DNA of 21,614 bases, taken from the NCBI GenBank assembly GCA_050946655.1, contig JBMNVE010000029.1, positions 1-21,614 of the forward strand, written 5' to 3'. Positions 8,320-13,883 of the stretch are shown piece after piece. The notes beneath the pieces are model-generated. The model was not told the DNA's origin. It worked only from the letters and a program-made list of their open reading frames with translations, and searched no databases. The translations under genes were made by a program, and so were the position numbers. Origin of the DNA: JAXGRD01 sp050946655 (GTDB lineage Bacteria; Bacillota; Clostridia; Peptostreptococcales; Anaerovoracaceae). Positions within the stretch are counted from its first letter, which is position 1; each line of letters starts with the position of its first letter.

Positions 8320-9357
8320 TTATGCATACATTTTCTGGAACATATCTCTTATTACTTTGCTTTCTCGGAGGATTTCCAGGGTCACATCAGCATGTCCTTT
8401 GCAGTATCCATTGCCCACGATCATGGTCACGTCCTTGCCTACCCCTTCTGCTCCCAGAGCCGCCTTGGTAAAGCTGGTAGCCATGGAGAAGAAGTACACC
8501 GTTCCGTCATCTTTACAGGACAGGATGGAACTCATTTCCGTGTTTTCGATGTTCACCACATTGATGACCACGTCCGCCAGCTCCCCGTCTGTGACTTCCA
8601 TGACTTTTTCATACATCCCCACTGCATCGGTGGCATCAAAGGAGAAGCACACATCGGCAATGCCCAAACTGTTGGCACGATCCAGAGATCTCTGAGAGTG
8701 GGCCACACAGATGACCTTCCCGTTTGGTCCCGCCTGCTTCTTTGCTTCGTACAGGCAGAGCATTCCGGATTTTCCGCCGCCGCCGATAACGACTACTGTA
8801 TCGCCTTCCTTGACCAGCTTTCTGGTCTGAGCCGGTGCGCCGGCTACATCCAATGCGGAAAGGGCCAATCCTTCTTCCATGTCATCGGGCAGCTTGGCGT
8901 AGATACCGCTCTGGAACAGGATCGCCTGACCCTTGATGTCTACCTGATCGATGTCCGGCCTTACCTCCAGGATCTCCTCAATGACCAGGGGCGTCAGGGA
9001 GAGGGAAACCAGGGTTGCGATCTTGTCGCCCACAGCCAGATCCCCAACGTAATTCTCTCCGATTTCTTTAACCGTACCGATGAGCATTCCGCCGGATCCG
9101 GTCCAAGGATTCTTGTGCTTCCCTGCTTTTTCCACGATGCCCATCATGATTTTTTTGATTTCTTCTATATCCTCTCCTGCTCTTCTTTCAATTTCCGTAA
9201 AAGAAGCGGAGTCAACGTTCAAGGTCTTTACATCGATGAGCACTTCATTGTCATAGATCTCATTCATGTTGTTGTCTAAAACATCTGCCGGCTGGGGCAG
9301 TACGCCCTTGGGAGAAATGACTCTGTGTGTTCCGTATGGGGATCCTTTTTTCTGCAT
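8320..9357 (-). CDS. kdd: L-erythro-3,5-diaminohexanoate dehydrogenase
   Basis: This 345-residue NAD-dependent dehydrogenase oxidatively deaminates 3,5-diaminohexanoate to 5-amino-3-oxohexanoate plus ammonia. It has an N-terminal GroES-like region with the family segment KHKNPWTGSGG at 80-90, then a Rossmann domain whose glycine loop VVVIGGGGKSG is at 188-198. NGYCKGHADVTLEILRES is near 316-333. The ribosome site is strong (AGGAGG, 8 nt before ATG). It is the first gene of the operon, preceded by a consensus sigma-54 promoter. The neighbouring regulator carries a degenerate copy of this whole protein as its sensor domain. Confidence 0.95.
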   Translation of the reverse strand: MQKKGSPYGTHRVISPKGVLPQPADVLDNNMNEIYDNEVLIDVKTLNVDSASFTEIERRAGEDIEEIKKIMMGIVEKAGKHKNPWTGSGGMLIGTVKEIGENYVGDLAVGDKIATLVSLSLTPLVIEEILEVRPDIDQVDIKGQAILFQSGIYAKLPDDMEEGLALSALDVAGAPAQTRKLVKEGDTVVVIGGGGKSGMLCLYEAKKQAGPNGKVICVAHSQRSLDRANSLGIADVCFSFDATDAVGMYEKVMEVTDGELADVVINVVNIENTEMSSILSCKDDGTVYFFSMATSFTKAALGAEGVGKDVTMIVGNGYCKGHADVTLEILRESKVIRDMFQKMYA

Positions 9358-9397
9358 AATTTTTTCCTCCTAATTATTACATACTGTGATCGTTCAT

Positions 9398-9415
9398 ATT
9401 GCACTTACTTGCAAT
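9398..9415. repeat. Inverted repeat ATTGCA-N6-TGCAAT in the kdd leader
   Basis: A perfect 6-bp dyad lies between the predicted kdd transcription start (about 9429) and the ribosome site. It could be an operator or a small mRNA hairpin. A separate perfect palindrome CAATTAATTG sits at 9431-9440, overlapping the -12 side of the promoter. Nothing ties either to a known protein. Confidence 0.4.
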
Positions 9416-9438
9416 CATCTTATCTCTGCTCAATTAAT

Positions 9439-9454
9439 TGCAATTTGCGTGCCA
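9439..9454 (-). promoter_or_regulatory. Sigma-54 (-24/-12) promoter of the kdd-kam operon
   Basis: The minus strand reads TGGCACGCAAATTGCA, an exact match to the TGGCACG-N4-TTGCW consensus. The GG and GC elements are 12 bp apart. It lies 82 bp upstream of the kdd ATG, so transcription would start near 9429 with a leader of about 70 nt. This promoter type needs an AAA+ activator, and one is encoded immediately upstream (9580-11634). Confidence 0.88.
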
Positions 9455-9527
9455 TCCGGTTTTGCGGGGAGGCAGGTGGAAGAATCACATCTTTTCTGCA
9501 GTTTCGGGAACCGGCCGCCAATAAATC

Positions 9528-9543
9528 GAACCTATATATGTTC
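9528..9543. promoter_or_regulatory. Enhancer-type dyad, proximal copy
   Basis: The 16-mer GAACCTATATATGTTC is a GAAC-N8-GTTC dyad with a symmetric TATATA core. Its centre is about 107 bp upstream of the predicted kdd transcription start, the usual place for a bacterial enhancer-binding protein. It pairs with a second copy 32 bp further upstream. The likely ligand is the neighbouring sigma-54 activator, which ends in a Fis/TyrR-like helix-turn-helix. The binding is inferred. Confidence 0.65.
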
Positions 9544-9559
9544 ATCCGAAATAAAGCGT

Positions 9560-9575
9560 GAACACATATAGGTTC
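9560..9575. promoter_or_regulatory. Enhancer-type dyad, distal copy
   Basis: The 16-mer GAACACATATAGGTTC is the second GAAC-N8-GTTC dyad, five bases from the stop codon of the activator gene. Centre-to-centre spacing to the first copy is 32 bp, close to three helical turns, so bound dimers would face the same side. The two copies are also inverted relative to each other (16-bp arms 9529-9544 and 9559-9574, one mismatch), so the RNA could form a hairpin after the regulator gene. The lack of a T-run argues against a terminator as its main role. Confidence 0.65.
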
Positions 9576-9579
9576 ATCA

Positions 9580-11634
9580 TCAGATCCGGTATTTCTTCTT
9601 CTTCCGCACCAATTGGGTCTGACTGATGCCGATGGCCTTGGCCGCCTTTCTGGTGGAGCCGTGTTTCTCCAGAGCATGTTTGATGATCTGCCGTTCAAAA
9701 TCGCCTACCAGCTTGTCCAGGTCCACCTGATCCTTACTTCCCGCCGGTTCTCCTATGGTCGCCGGAACTTGTCCCTCAAAGATTTCCCCGTGGAGTTCTC
9801 GCATCACATCCAGGAGGGTCACATTTTCTCCTTTGGCTCCGATGAGCAACCGCTGGACCACGTTTTCCAGCTCCCGGATATTCCCCGGCCAGTCACCCTG
9901 CATCAGATGCTCAACAGCATCCTCTTCAATGCCCTTTTCCACACCGAATTTATCGCTGTACTTTTTGATAAAGTGACAAATCAAAGGGCCGATATCTTCC
10001 CGCCTCTCTCGAAGGGGCGGAACCTTGATGGGAAAGACATTCAGTCTGTAGTAAAGGTCTCTTCGAAACTCCTTGCTTTCCACTCGTTGCTCCAGATTTC
10101 TGTTGGTGGCAGACAATATCCTTACGTTGGTCTTGATGGGCCTGGTCCCGCCCACCCGCAGAAACTCACCATCTTGGATGACTCGAAGGAGCTTGGCCTG
10201 GATGTCCAGGGGAAGCTCTCCCACCTCATCCAGAAATACGATGCCGTTATCCGCCGCTTCGAAATATCCCTTCTTTCCGGTGTTCTTGGCCCCGGTGAAG
10301 GATCCCGGCTCATAGCCGAAAAACTCCGATTCCATTAGATTGGGGGAGATGGATGCACAGTTGATCTTGATGTAGGGGTACATGTTACGGCTGCTGTTCT
10401 TGACGATCATATTGGCCACCTTGTCCTTGCCGACCCCCGTCTCCCCGGTGATCAGCACGTTGCAGTCGTATTTGGCCACACTGCGAATCTCTTCCACTAC
10501 CGACCCCATGGCCGCGCTGGCCCAGATGAAATCCTCGGCCAGACCTTGATGAGCATTGAGGTTCTTCAATTCTTTGGGGGTACTGCGCTCCGCCTGGATC
10601 GTGGCAATTCTTGTGCCGGCAAAATAGGGAGCCAGATCCCTTACGATCTCAATGTCGAACTCATCGTACTCTGCCAAATACCCTTCAGCAAACCGTATAT
10701 CCAAAGAGCGGGAAATGGCCTCAGTGATATACAAGGCGATGTTGTAGTTGTTGATCAGATTGGTAAAGACCACCGTTCCGCCATATCTTGCCGATAAGAT
10801 GCTGAGGCTTTCCGCTCCCGGGATCTCCGCGCAGTTGACGGACAAGTCGAAGCTGCCCTCTTCTCCCAAATTTCGCAGGGCATCCAGAGGATGGAGGATG
10901 TTCACATAGTGGATGGCGTTAAAGGTTTTTTCCGCAAGCTCGTCCACCCTCCCGCCTTTGATGATCACATTGGCTTTCTTGTCCAGGACGCAGATGATTT
11001 CCGCCGACTCCCCCGCTATCTTTCGGATGGTATGACCGTACAGGAAGTTCATCAGCAGGTTGTTTCCCACCACCACGAACCTTCCCTTTCCCTTGCAGGC
11101 AGCGGCCGTGCCATAGAGGGTCCCCGACTCATTGAAGGTGTAAAGAAGAAGATCCACAGGGAGGCCCTCAGGCTTTCTCACCACAGGAAGGTCTCCATAC
11201 ATGATAGCATGGCCCTCCACTTCCACTTGGTTATATGCCCTGTCTATCGCCTTGATTTCACGGATATGCAAGGGAAACGATGCAAGGGATGCATTGCACA
11301 GCACTTCTTCTCCCGGTTGCAGTCCCCGAGGGTTATGGTAGTCTTCTCCGATTTCCGAAACGATCCCGTGGGCGAGGCCTCCCGTATCGGTAACCGGGTT
11401 ATGCAACTTGCCTCTGCGAATGACGATATCCATGATCTTGTTTCGGATCATGTCATCGTTATCCCTTGCCTCCAAGCAGATCTGGCGAAAGCTGGTCCCC
11501 TCCAAATGAAGGGTTTTCAGCTCCACCCGCATTTCGTGGGCTGCGATCTGGCGCCGATTATCCAGCCTCCAAGCAGAGGTAGGCAGCGTTTGTTTCGGTT
11601 CCAGTACCCGGTCTTCACCGTATCGATTTCCCAT
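9580..11634 (-). CDS. Sigma-54-dependent activator with a Kdd-like (3,5-diaminohexanoate dehydrogenase) sensor domain
   Basis: The protein has 684 residues. Residues about 25-340 align along their whole length with Kdd: EMRVELKTLHLEG against EVLIDVKTLNVDS, KLHNPVTDTGG against KHKNPWTGSGG, and EGYLAEYDEFDIEI against NGYCKGHADVTLEI. The Kdd glycine loop GGGGKSG is replaced by GNNLLMN (190-196), so dehydrogenase activity is probably lost. A sigma-54 AAA+ domain follows (about 365-600): Walker A GETGVGKD 397-404, GSFTGA 444-449 (the sigma-54-contact loop, usually GAFTGA), and Walker B IVFLDE 465-470. A TyrR/Fis-like helix-turn-helix ends the protein (about 650-684). I chose the ATG at 11634 because AGGAGGG precedes it; the longer frame to 11835 would overlap kal. 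There is no PAS, GAF or receiver domain. It probably senses a lysine pathway metabolite and activates kdd-kam and kal. Confidence 0.93.
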   Translation of the reverse strand: MGNRYGEDRVLEPKQTLPTSAWRLDNRRQIAAHEMRVELKTLHLEGTSFRQICLEARDNDDMIRNKIMDIVIRRGKLHNPVTDTGGLAHGIVSEIGEDYHNPRGLQPGEEVLCNASLASFPLHIREIKAIDRAYNQVEVEGHAIMYGDLPVVRKPEGLPVDLLLYTFNESGTLYGTAAACKGKGRFVVVGNNLLMNFLYGHTIRKIAGESAEIICVLDKKANVIIKGGRVDELAEKTFNAIHYVNILHPLDALRNLGEEGSFDLSVNCAEIPGAESLSILSARYGGTVVFTNLINNYNIALYITEAISRSLDIRFAEGYLAEYDEFDIEIVRDLAPYFAGTRIATIQAERSTPKELKNLNAHQGLAEDFIWASAAMGSVVEEIRSVAKYDCNVLITGETGVGKDKVANMIVKNSSRNMYPYIKINCASISPNLMESEFFGYEPGSFTGAKNTGKKGYFEAADNGIVFLDEVGELPLDIQAKLLRVIQDGEFLRVGGTRPIKTNVRILSATNRNLEQRVESKEFRRDLYYRLNVFPIKVPPLRERREDIGPLICHFIKKYSDKFGVEKGIEEDAVEHLMQGDWPGNIRELENVVQRLLIGAKGENVTLLDVMRELHGEIFEGQVPATIGEPAGSKDQVDLDKLVGDFERQIIKHALEKHGSTRKAAKAIGISQTQLVRKKKKYRI

Positions 11635-11665
11635 ATGGCCCTCCTGTTCTCCCGGCAATATCGTT

Positions 11666-11686
11666 TCACCCCTGACGAGGGGGTGA
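11666..11686. repeat. Inverted repeat TCACCCC/GGGGTGA in the kal-regulator intergenic region
   Basis: A perfect 7-bp inverted repeat with a 7-nt loop lies in the predicted leader of the regulator mRNA, about 30 bp before its ATG. It could be an operator or an RNA hairpin. Confidence 0.4.
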
Positions 11687-11700
11687 TTCATTATCGGTTC
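11685..11700. promoter_or_regulatory. Possible degenerate enhancer site upstream of kal
   Basis: GATTCATTATCGGTTC keeps one GTTC half-site and the A/T core of the dyads found upstream of kdd, with GATT in place of GAAC. A weaker similar sequence ending at 11667 lies 33 bp away, close to the spacing of the kdd pair. It is about 64 bp upstream of the predicted kal start. The match is suggestive only. Confidence 0.3.
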
Positions 11701-11717
11701 GTTTTCACCTGATTCCA

Positions 11718-11746
11718 ATGATAAACCATTGGCACATCTTTTGCAA
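11718..11746 (-). promoter_or_regulatory. Sigma-A type promoter of the activator gene
   Basis: On the minus strand TTGCAA (11746-11741) and TATCAT (11723-11718) are separated by exactly 17 bp. Transcription would start near 11711, giving a leader of about 77 nt. The -35 box overlaps the -12 element of the divergent kal sigma-54 promoter, so the two holoenzymes could compete. Confidence 0.5.
11730..11745 (+). promoter_or_regulatory. Sigma-54 (-24/-12) promoter of kal
   Basis: TGGCACATCTTTTGCA matches the sigma-54 consensus at all key bases, with GG and GC 12 bp apart. The predicted start is near 11756, leaving a 36-nt leader with an AGGAG ribosome site before the kal ATG. Confidence 0.87.
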
Positions 11747-11791
11747 TAATTAAGTGGAGATAGTATTCTTGCAAAGCAAAGGAGATGAACA

Positions 11792-12181
11792 ATGAAAAAA
11801 CTAACTTCAACACTGAGATTGCGCATGTCATACAAGGATGTTCATTATGGCGGTAATTTGGTAGACGGCGCCCACATGGTCCACCTGTTCGGCGATGTGG
11901 CCACAGAACTGCTGATTATGGCTGATGGGGATGAAGGCCTGTTCTTGAAATATGAAGACGTGGAATTTTTGGCACCCGTGTATGCCGGCGATTTTATCGA
12001 GGTTCATGGAGAGATCACCGAGATGGGGAACACCTCGAGAAAGATGGAGTTCGTTGCAAAGAAGGTGGTCGCCGCCAGAACGGACATCTGTCCTTCCGCT
12101 GCCGATGTGCTGGAAATGCCCATGATCGTTGCTAAGGGCAAGGGGATTTGCGTAACACCTAAATCCGCACAGAGAAAATAA
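11792..12181 (+). CDS. kal: 3-aminobutyryl-CoA ammonia-lyase
   Basis: This 129-residue hotdog-fold protein removes ammonia from L-3-aminobutyryl-CoA to give crotonyl-CoA, which then feeds butyrate formation. Its size and the segments HYGGNLVDGA (18-27), LFGDVATELLI and VEFLAPVYAGDFIE match Kal of lysine fermenters rather than general thioesterases. It is transcribed away from the activator gene and alone, from its own sigma-54 promoter, and ends in a strong terminator. The partner kce, which makes its substrate, is not next to it here. Confidence 0.92.
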   Translation: MKKLTSTLRLRMSYKDVHYGGNLVDGAHMVHLFGDVATELLIMADGDEGLFLKYEDVEFLAPVYAGDFIEVHGEITEMGNTSRKMEFVAKKVVAARTDICPSAADVLEMPMIVAKGKGICVTPKSAQRK

Positions 12182-12202
12182 CAACAACTTGCGGGAAATA
12201 AA

Positions 12203-12244
12203 ACACGGAGATGGAGAGCGATTCTTCATCTCCGTGTGGTTTTT
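12203..12244. terminator. Bidirectional terminator between kal and rluB
   Basis: Arms ACACGGAGATG (12203-12213) and CATCTCCGTGT (12227-12237) pair perfectly over 11 bp around a 13-nt loop. A T-run follows on the plus strand (12240-12244), and the minus strand has TTTTATTT after the stem, so it can end both convergent genes. Confidence 0.9.
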
Positions 12245-12253
12245 GCGATGGGA

Positions 12254-12958
12254 TCACAAGCTCCTCAGATACTCGATTTCTTGCCTGGTCAATTTGCGGT
12301 AATGGCCCTCTGCCAATCTGGCAAGGTATAGTTCTCCCAATGCCGTCCGCTTAAGTTCCTGCACCGGGCAGCCTACCGCCTTGAACATTTTGCGCACTTG
12401 ACGATTTTTCCCTTCATAGATGGTAATGTCCACCAGGGCGGACCGCTCCGTTTGCTTCACAACATTCACTTTGGCAGGAGACGTGATGTAGCCTCCGATG
12501 TCCACTCCCCGCCTGAGCTTTGCGACTCTCGACGGCGAGAGAACTCCCGCCACTTTTGCCCGGTAGGTTTTCCCCACTTGATGTCCCGGATGCATCAGCT
12601 TATTGGCCAGTTCCCCGTCATTGGTCATGAGGAGAAGGCCTGTGGTGTTATAATCAAGCCGCCCCACAGGAAAGACCCGCTGAGGGACATCTTCCACCAG
12701 TTCCATCACCGTAGGGCGGTCCTTCTGATCACTGGTGGTGGTGATATAACCCGTTGGCTTGTTGACCATCACATATATCTTCTTTTCGGCAGGTATGACA
12801 AGCACACCGTTGACTTCCACTCGATCATCGGGCAAAACATCGTATCCCGGTTCCCGCATTACCTGTCCGTTTATTTTTACATTTCCGTTTATCGTCAGCT
12901 GGTCAGCCTTCCTCCTGCTGGTGACTCCGGCAGCAGCAATGTATTTGTTCAGCCTCAT
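12254..12958 (-). CDS. rluB: rRNA pseudouridine synthase, RluB/RsuA family
   Basis: This 234-residue enzyme isomerises a uridine of ribosomal RNA (23S in RluB, 16S in RsuA; the Firmicute member is usually called RluB). An S4 RNA-binding domain fills about 1-48 (MRLNKYIAAAGVTSRRKAD). The catalytic aspartate is D102 in GRLDYNTTGLL. NRQVRKMF near the C-terminus is the usual family motif. I chose the ATG at 12958, which has GGGAGG five bases upstream and puts the S4 domain at the very N-terminus; an in-frame GTG at 12985 would add nine residues with no ribosome site. Confidence 0.93.
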   Translation of the reverse strand: MRLNKYIAAAGVTSRRKADQLTINGNVKINGQVMREPGYDVLPDDRVEVNGVLVIPAEKKIYVMVNKPTGYITTTSDQKDRPTVMELVEDVPQRVFPVGRLDYNTTGLLLMTNDGELANKLMHPGHQVGKTYRAKVAGVLSPSRVAKLRRGVDIGGYITSPAKVNVVKQTERSALVDITIYEGKNRQVRKMFKAVGCPVQELKRTALGELYLARLAEGHYRKLTRQEIEYLRSL

Positions 12959-13003
12959 GATTTCCTCCCTATTTTCAGTGGACACAGTGTATCACAGGGT
13001 CAC

Positions 13004-13051
13004 AAAAAATGAAAGACCCCCGAAAATCATACAAACCGGGGGCCTTTCATT
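13004..13051 (-). terminator. Rho-independent terminator of the small gene at 13065-13232
   Basis: The minus-strand stem is formed by 13051-13037 and 13022-13008: two blocks, AATGAAAG/CTTTCATT and CCCCCG/CGGGGG, with one mismatch between them and a 14-nt loop. It ends in six T residues (13009-13004). It sits 14 bp after the small gene and insulates rluB from upstream transcription. Confidence 0.88.
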
Positions 13052-13064
13052 ATGGGTATCCCAA

Positions 13065-13232
13065 TCAATGGTATGCACTGATAGAATCTAAGTCATCCTC
13101 TTCTCTGCTTTGGATCAGAGAAAAGTAGTTTTCTTTGACGCTCAATTTAAAAGTAACGTCTCCCTGGGTGATTTCTCGCTCCATTACGACTTTGCCGCTA
13201 TTATCCTTTATCAAGATCTTCAACCGTATCAC
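13065..13232 (-). CDS. Small protein of unknown function (about 52-55 aa)
   Basis: An open frame of 55 codons starts with GTG at 13232, or TTG at 13223 (52 codons), and stops at 13067-13065. AGAAAGGG lies two bases before the GTG, which is too close, and 10 bases before the TTG, so TTG may be the true start. The protein has an alternating hydrophobic/charged pattern (KILIKDN, KVVMEREI, VTFKLSV, YFSLIQS) like a small beta-sheet, then an acidic tail EEDDLDS. It has no cysteines, signal peptide or membrane segment. A consensus promoter and a strong terminator bracket it, giving a self-contained transcription unit. I do not recognise the family. Confidence 0.6.
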   Translation of the reverse strand: MIRLKILIKDNSGKVVMEREITQGDVTFKLSVKENYFSLIQSREEDDLDSISAYH

Positions 13233-13254
13233 ACCCTTTCTCTTTCACACCACC

Positions 13255-13283
13255 ATGATAACGTGGTATATGGAAAAAGTCAA
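13255..13283 (-). promoter_or_regulatory. Sigma-A promoter of the small gene
   Basis: TTGACT (13283-13278) and TATCAT (13260-13255) on the minus strand are 17 bp apart, close to the ideal housekeeping promoter. The predicted start is near 13248, about 16 nt before the GTG. Confidence 0.75.
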
Positions 13284-13321
13284 GGTTGGCGGCTTGTATA
13301 CATGTCATTAGGAGCGGGTGA

Positions 13322-13735
13322 TCATTGGCCCTCGTCTTCACAGTAGGCCAATTGTCGCAGCGTAGTCCCGAACGCCTTATCAAAAGCCTTCTGTGCCTCG
13401 GCATGAATTTTTCGCACCGTACACGCTTCCACCGCATCTCGGTTACAGAAACAATCCGGCTCCAAACATCGGTTGAGGATCAGGTTTTCTCCCATGGCTT
13501 CTCCAATATCTCTAATGGTTATTTTATCCGGATCCCTTCCCAAAAAATATCCGCCTGCAACACCGGCGTTGCTCTTGACCAGTCCTGCATTTTTAAGGAG
13601 TTGCAGATTTTTCTTGCACGTATTGATAGGGACCTTCATATCTTCGGAGATTTGCCTTGCATTGACGGGGTCCTCCTTATCAACCAGCATTAACATGATT
13701 CGAATAGCATAATCAGTAGAAATATTTAATTGCAT
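13322..13735 (-). CDS. Rrf2-family transcriptional regulator
   Basis: The 137-residue protein has the Rrf2 winged-helix layout: MQLNISTDYAIRIMLML at the start, the recognition helix region around INTCKKNLQLLKNAGLV (37-53), and the wing NAGVAGGYFLG. Four cysteines, C90-x4-C95-x-C97-x7-C105, occupy the region where IscR and NsrR bind an iron-sulfur cluster, so redox, iron or nitric oxide sensing is plausible. The spacing differs from IscR, so the ligand is unproven. AAAGGA precedes the ATG. It is divergent from the thrE-like gene, and dyads in the shared region may be its operators. Confidence 0.9.
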   Translation of the reverse strand: MQLNISTDYAIRIMLMLVDKEDPVNARQISEDMKVPINTCKKNLQLLKNAGLVKSNAGVAGGYFLGRDPDKITIRDIGEAMGENLILNRCLEPDCFCNRDAVEACTVRKIHAEAQKAFDKAFGTTLRQLAYCEDEGQ

Positions 13736-13779
13736 ATCGCGTCCTTTCCCCGGGACCTACCCGTTCAGCAAGAAATTTT

Positions 13780-13799
13780 GTCATCTTTCGTCGGATGAC
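13780..13799. promoter_or_regulatory. Dyad GTCATC-N8-GATGAC, candidate operator
   Basis: A perfect 6-bp inverted repeat lies just after a possible minus-strand -10 box TATACT (13812-13807) for the Rrf2 gene, which has no clear -35. Its position fits autorepression. The assignment to Rrf2 is inference. Confidence 0.4.
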
Positions 13800-13822
13800 T
13801 AAAGCCAGTATATCTCTACCCT

Positions 13823-13840
13823 TTTCACCCCCATGTGAAA
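13823..13840. promoter_or_regulatory. Dyad TTTCAC-N6-GTGAAA, candidate operator
   Basis: A perfect 6-bp dyad lies 8 bp upstream of the -35 box of the plus-strand promoter and upstream of the Rrf2 -10 box. It is therefore placed to control both divergent genes. Its ligand is unknown; the adjacent Rrf2 protein is the obvious candidate. Confidence 0.45.
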
Positions 13841-13848
13841 CAGTATTT

Positions 13849-13877
13849 TTGCAGGTCCCCCTTCTTTATGCTATACT
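13849..13877 (+). promoter_or_regulatory. Sigma-A promoter (extended -10) of the thrE-like gene
   Basis: TTGCAG (13849-13854), a 17-bp spacer and TATACT (13872-13877) preceded by TGC make a strong promoter. The expected start, seven bases after the -10 box, falls on or next to the A of the ATG at 13884. Confidence 0.75.
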
Positions 13878-13883
13878 TTCCCC

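Noticed and set aside
7600..9279. A 559-codon open frame on the plus strand, antisense to kamA and kdd
   Set aside because: The opposite strand encodes two unmistakable enzymes with all catalytic residues. The antisense product is rich in His, Gly and Asp with no recognisable domain, as expected of a shadow frame in GC-moderate DNA.
9528..9575. The inverted repeat after the activator gene read as its terminator
   Set aside because: No T-run follows on the minus strand and the stem is A/T-rich. The internal two-fold symmetry of each arm and the 32-bp spacing fit a pair of protein-binding sites better.
10891..11712. A 273-codon plus-strand frame inside the activator gene
   Set aside because: It is antisense to the Kdd-like domain, has no ribosome site or domain, and would run against the kal promoter region.
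11635..11835. N-terminal extension of the activator to an ATG at 11835
   Set aside because: It would overlap the start of the divergent kal gene and both promoters and adds hydrophobic sequence unlike any family member. The ATG at 11634 has a strong ribosome site.
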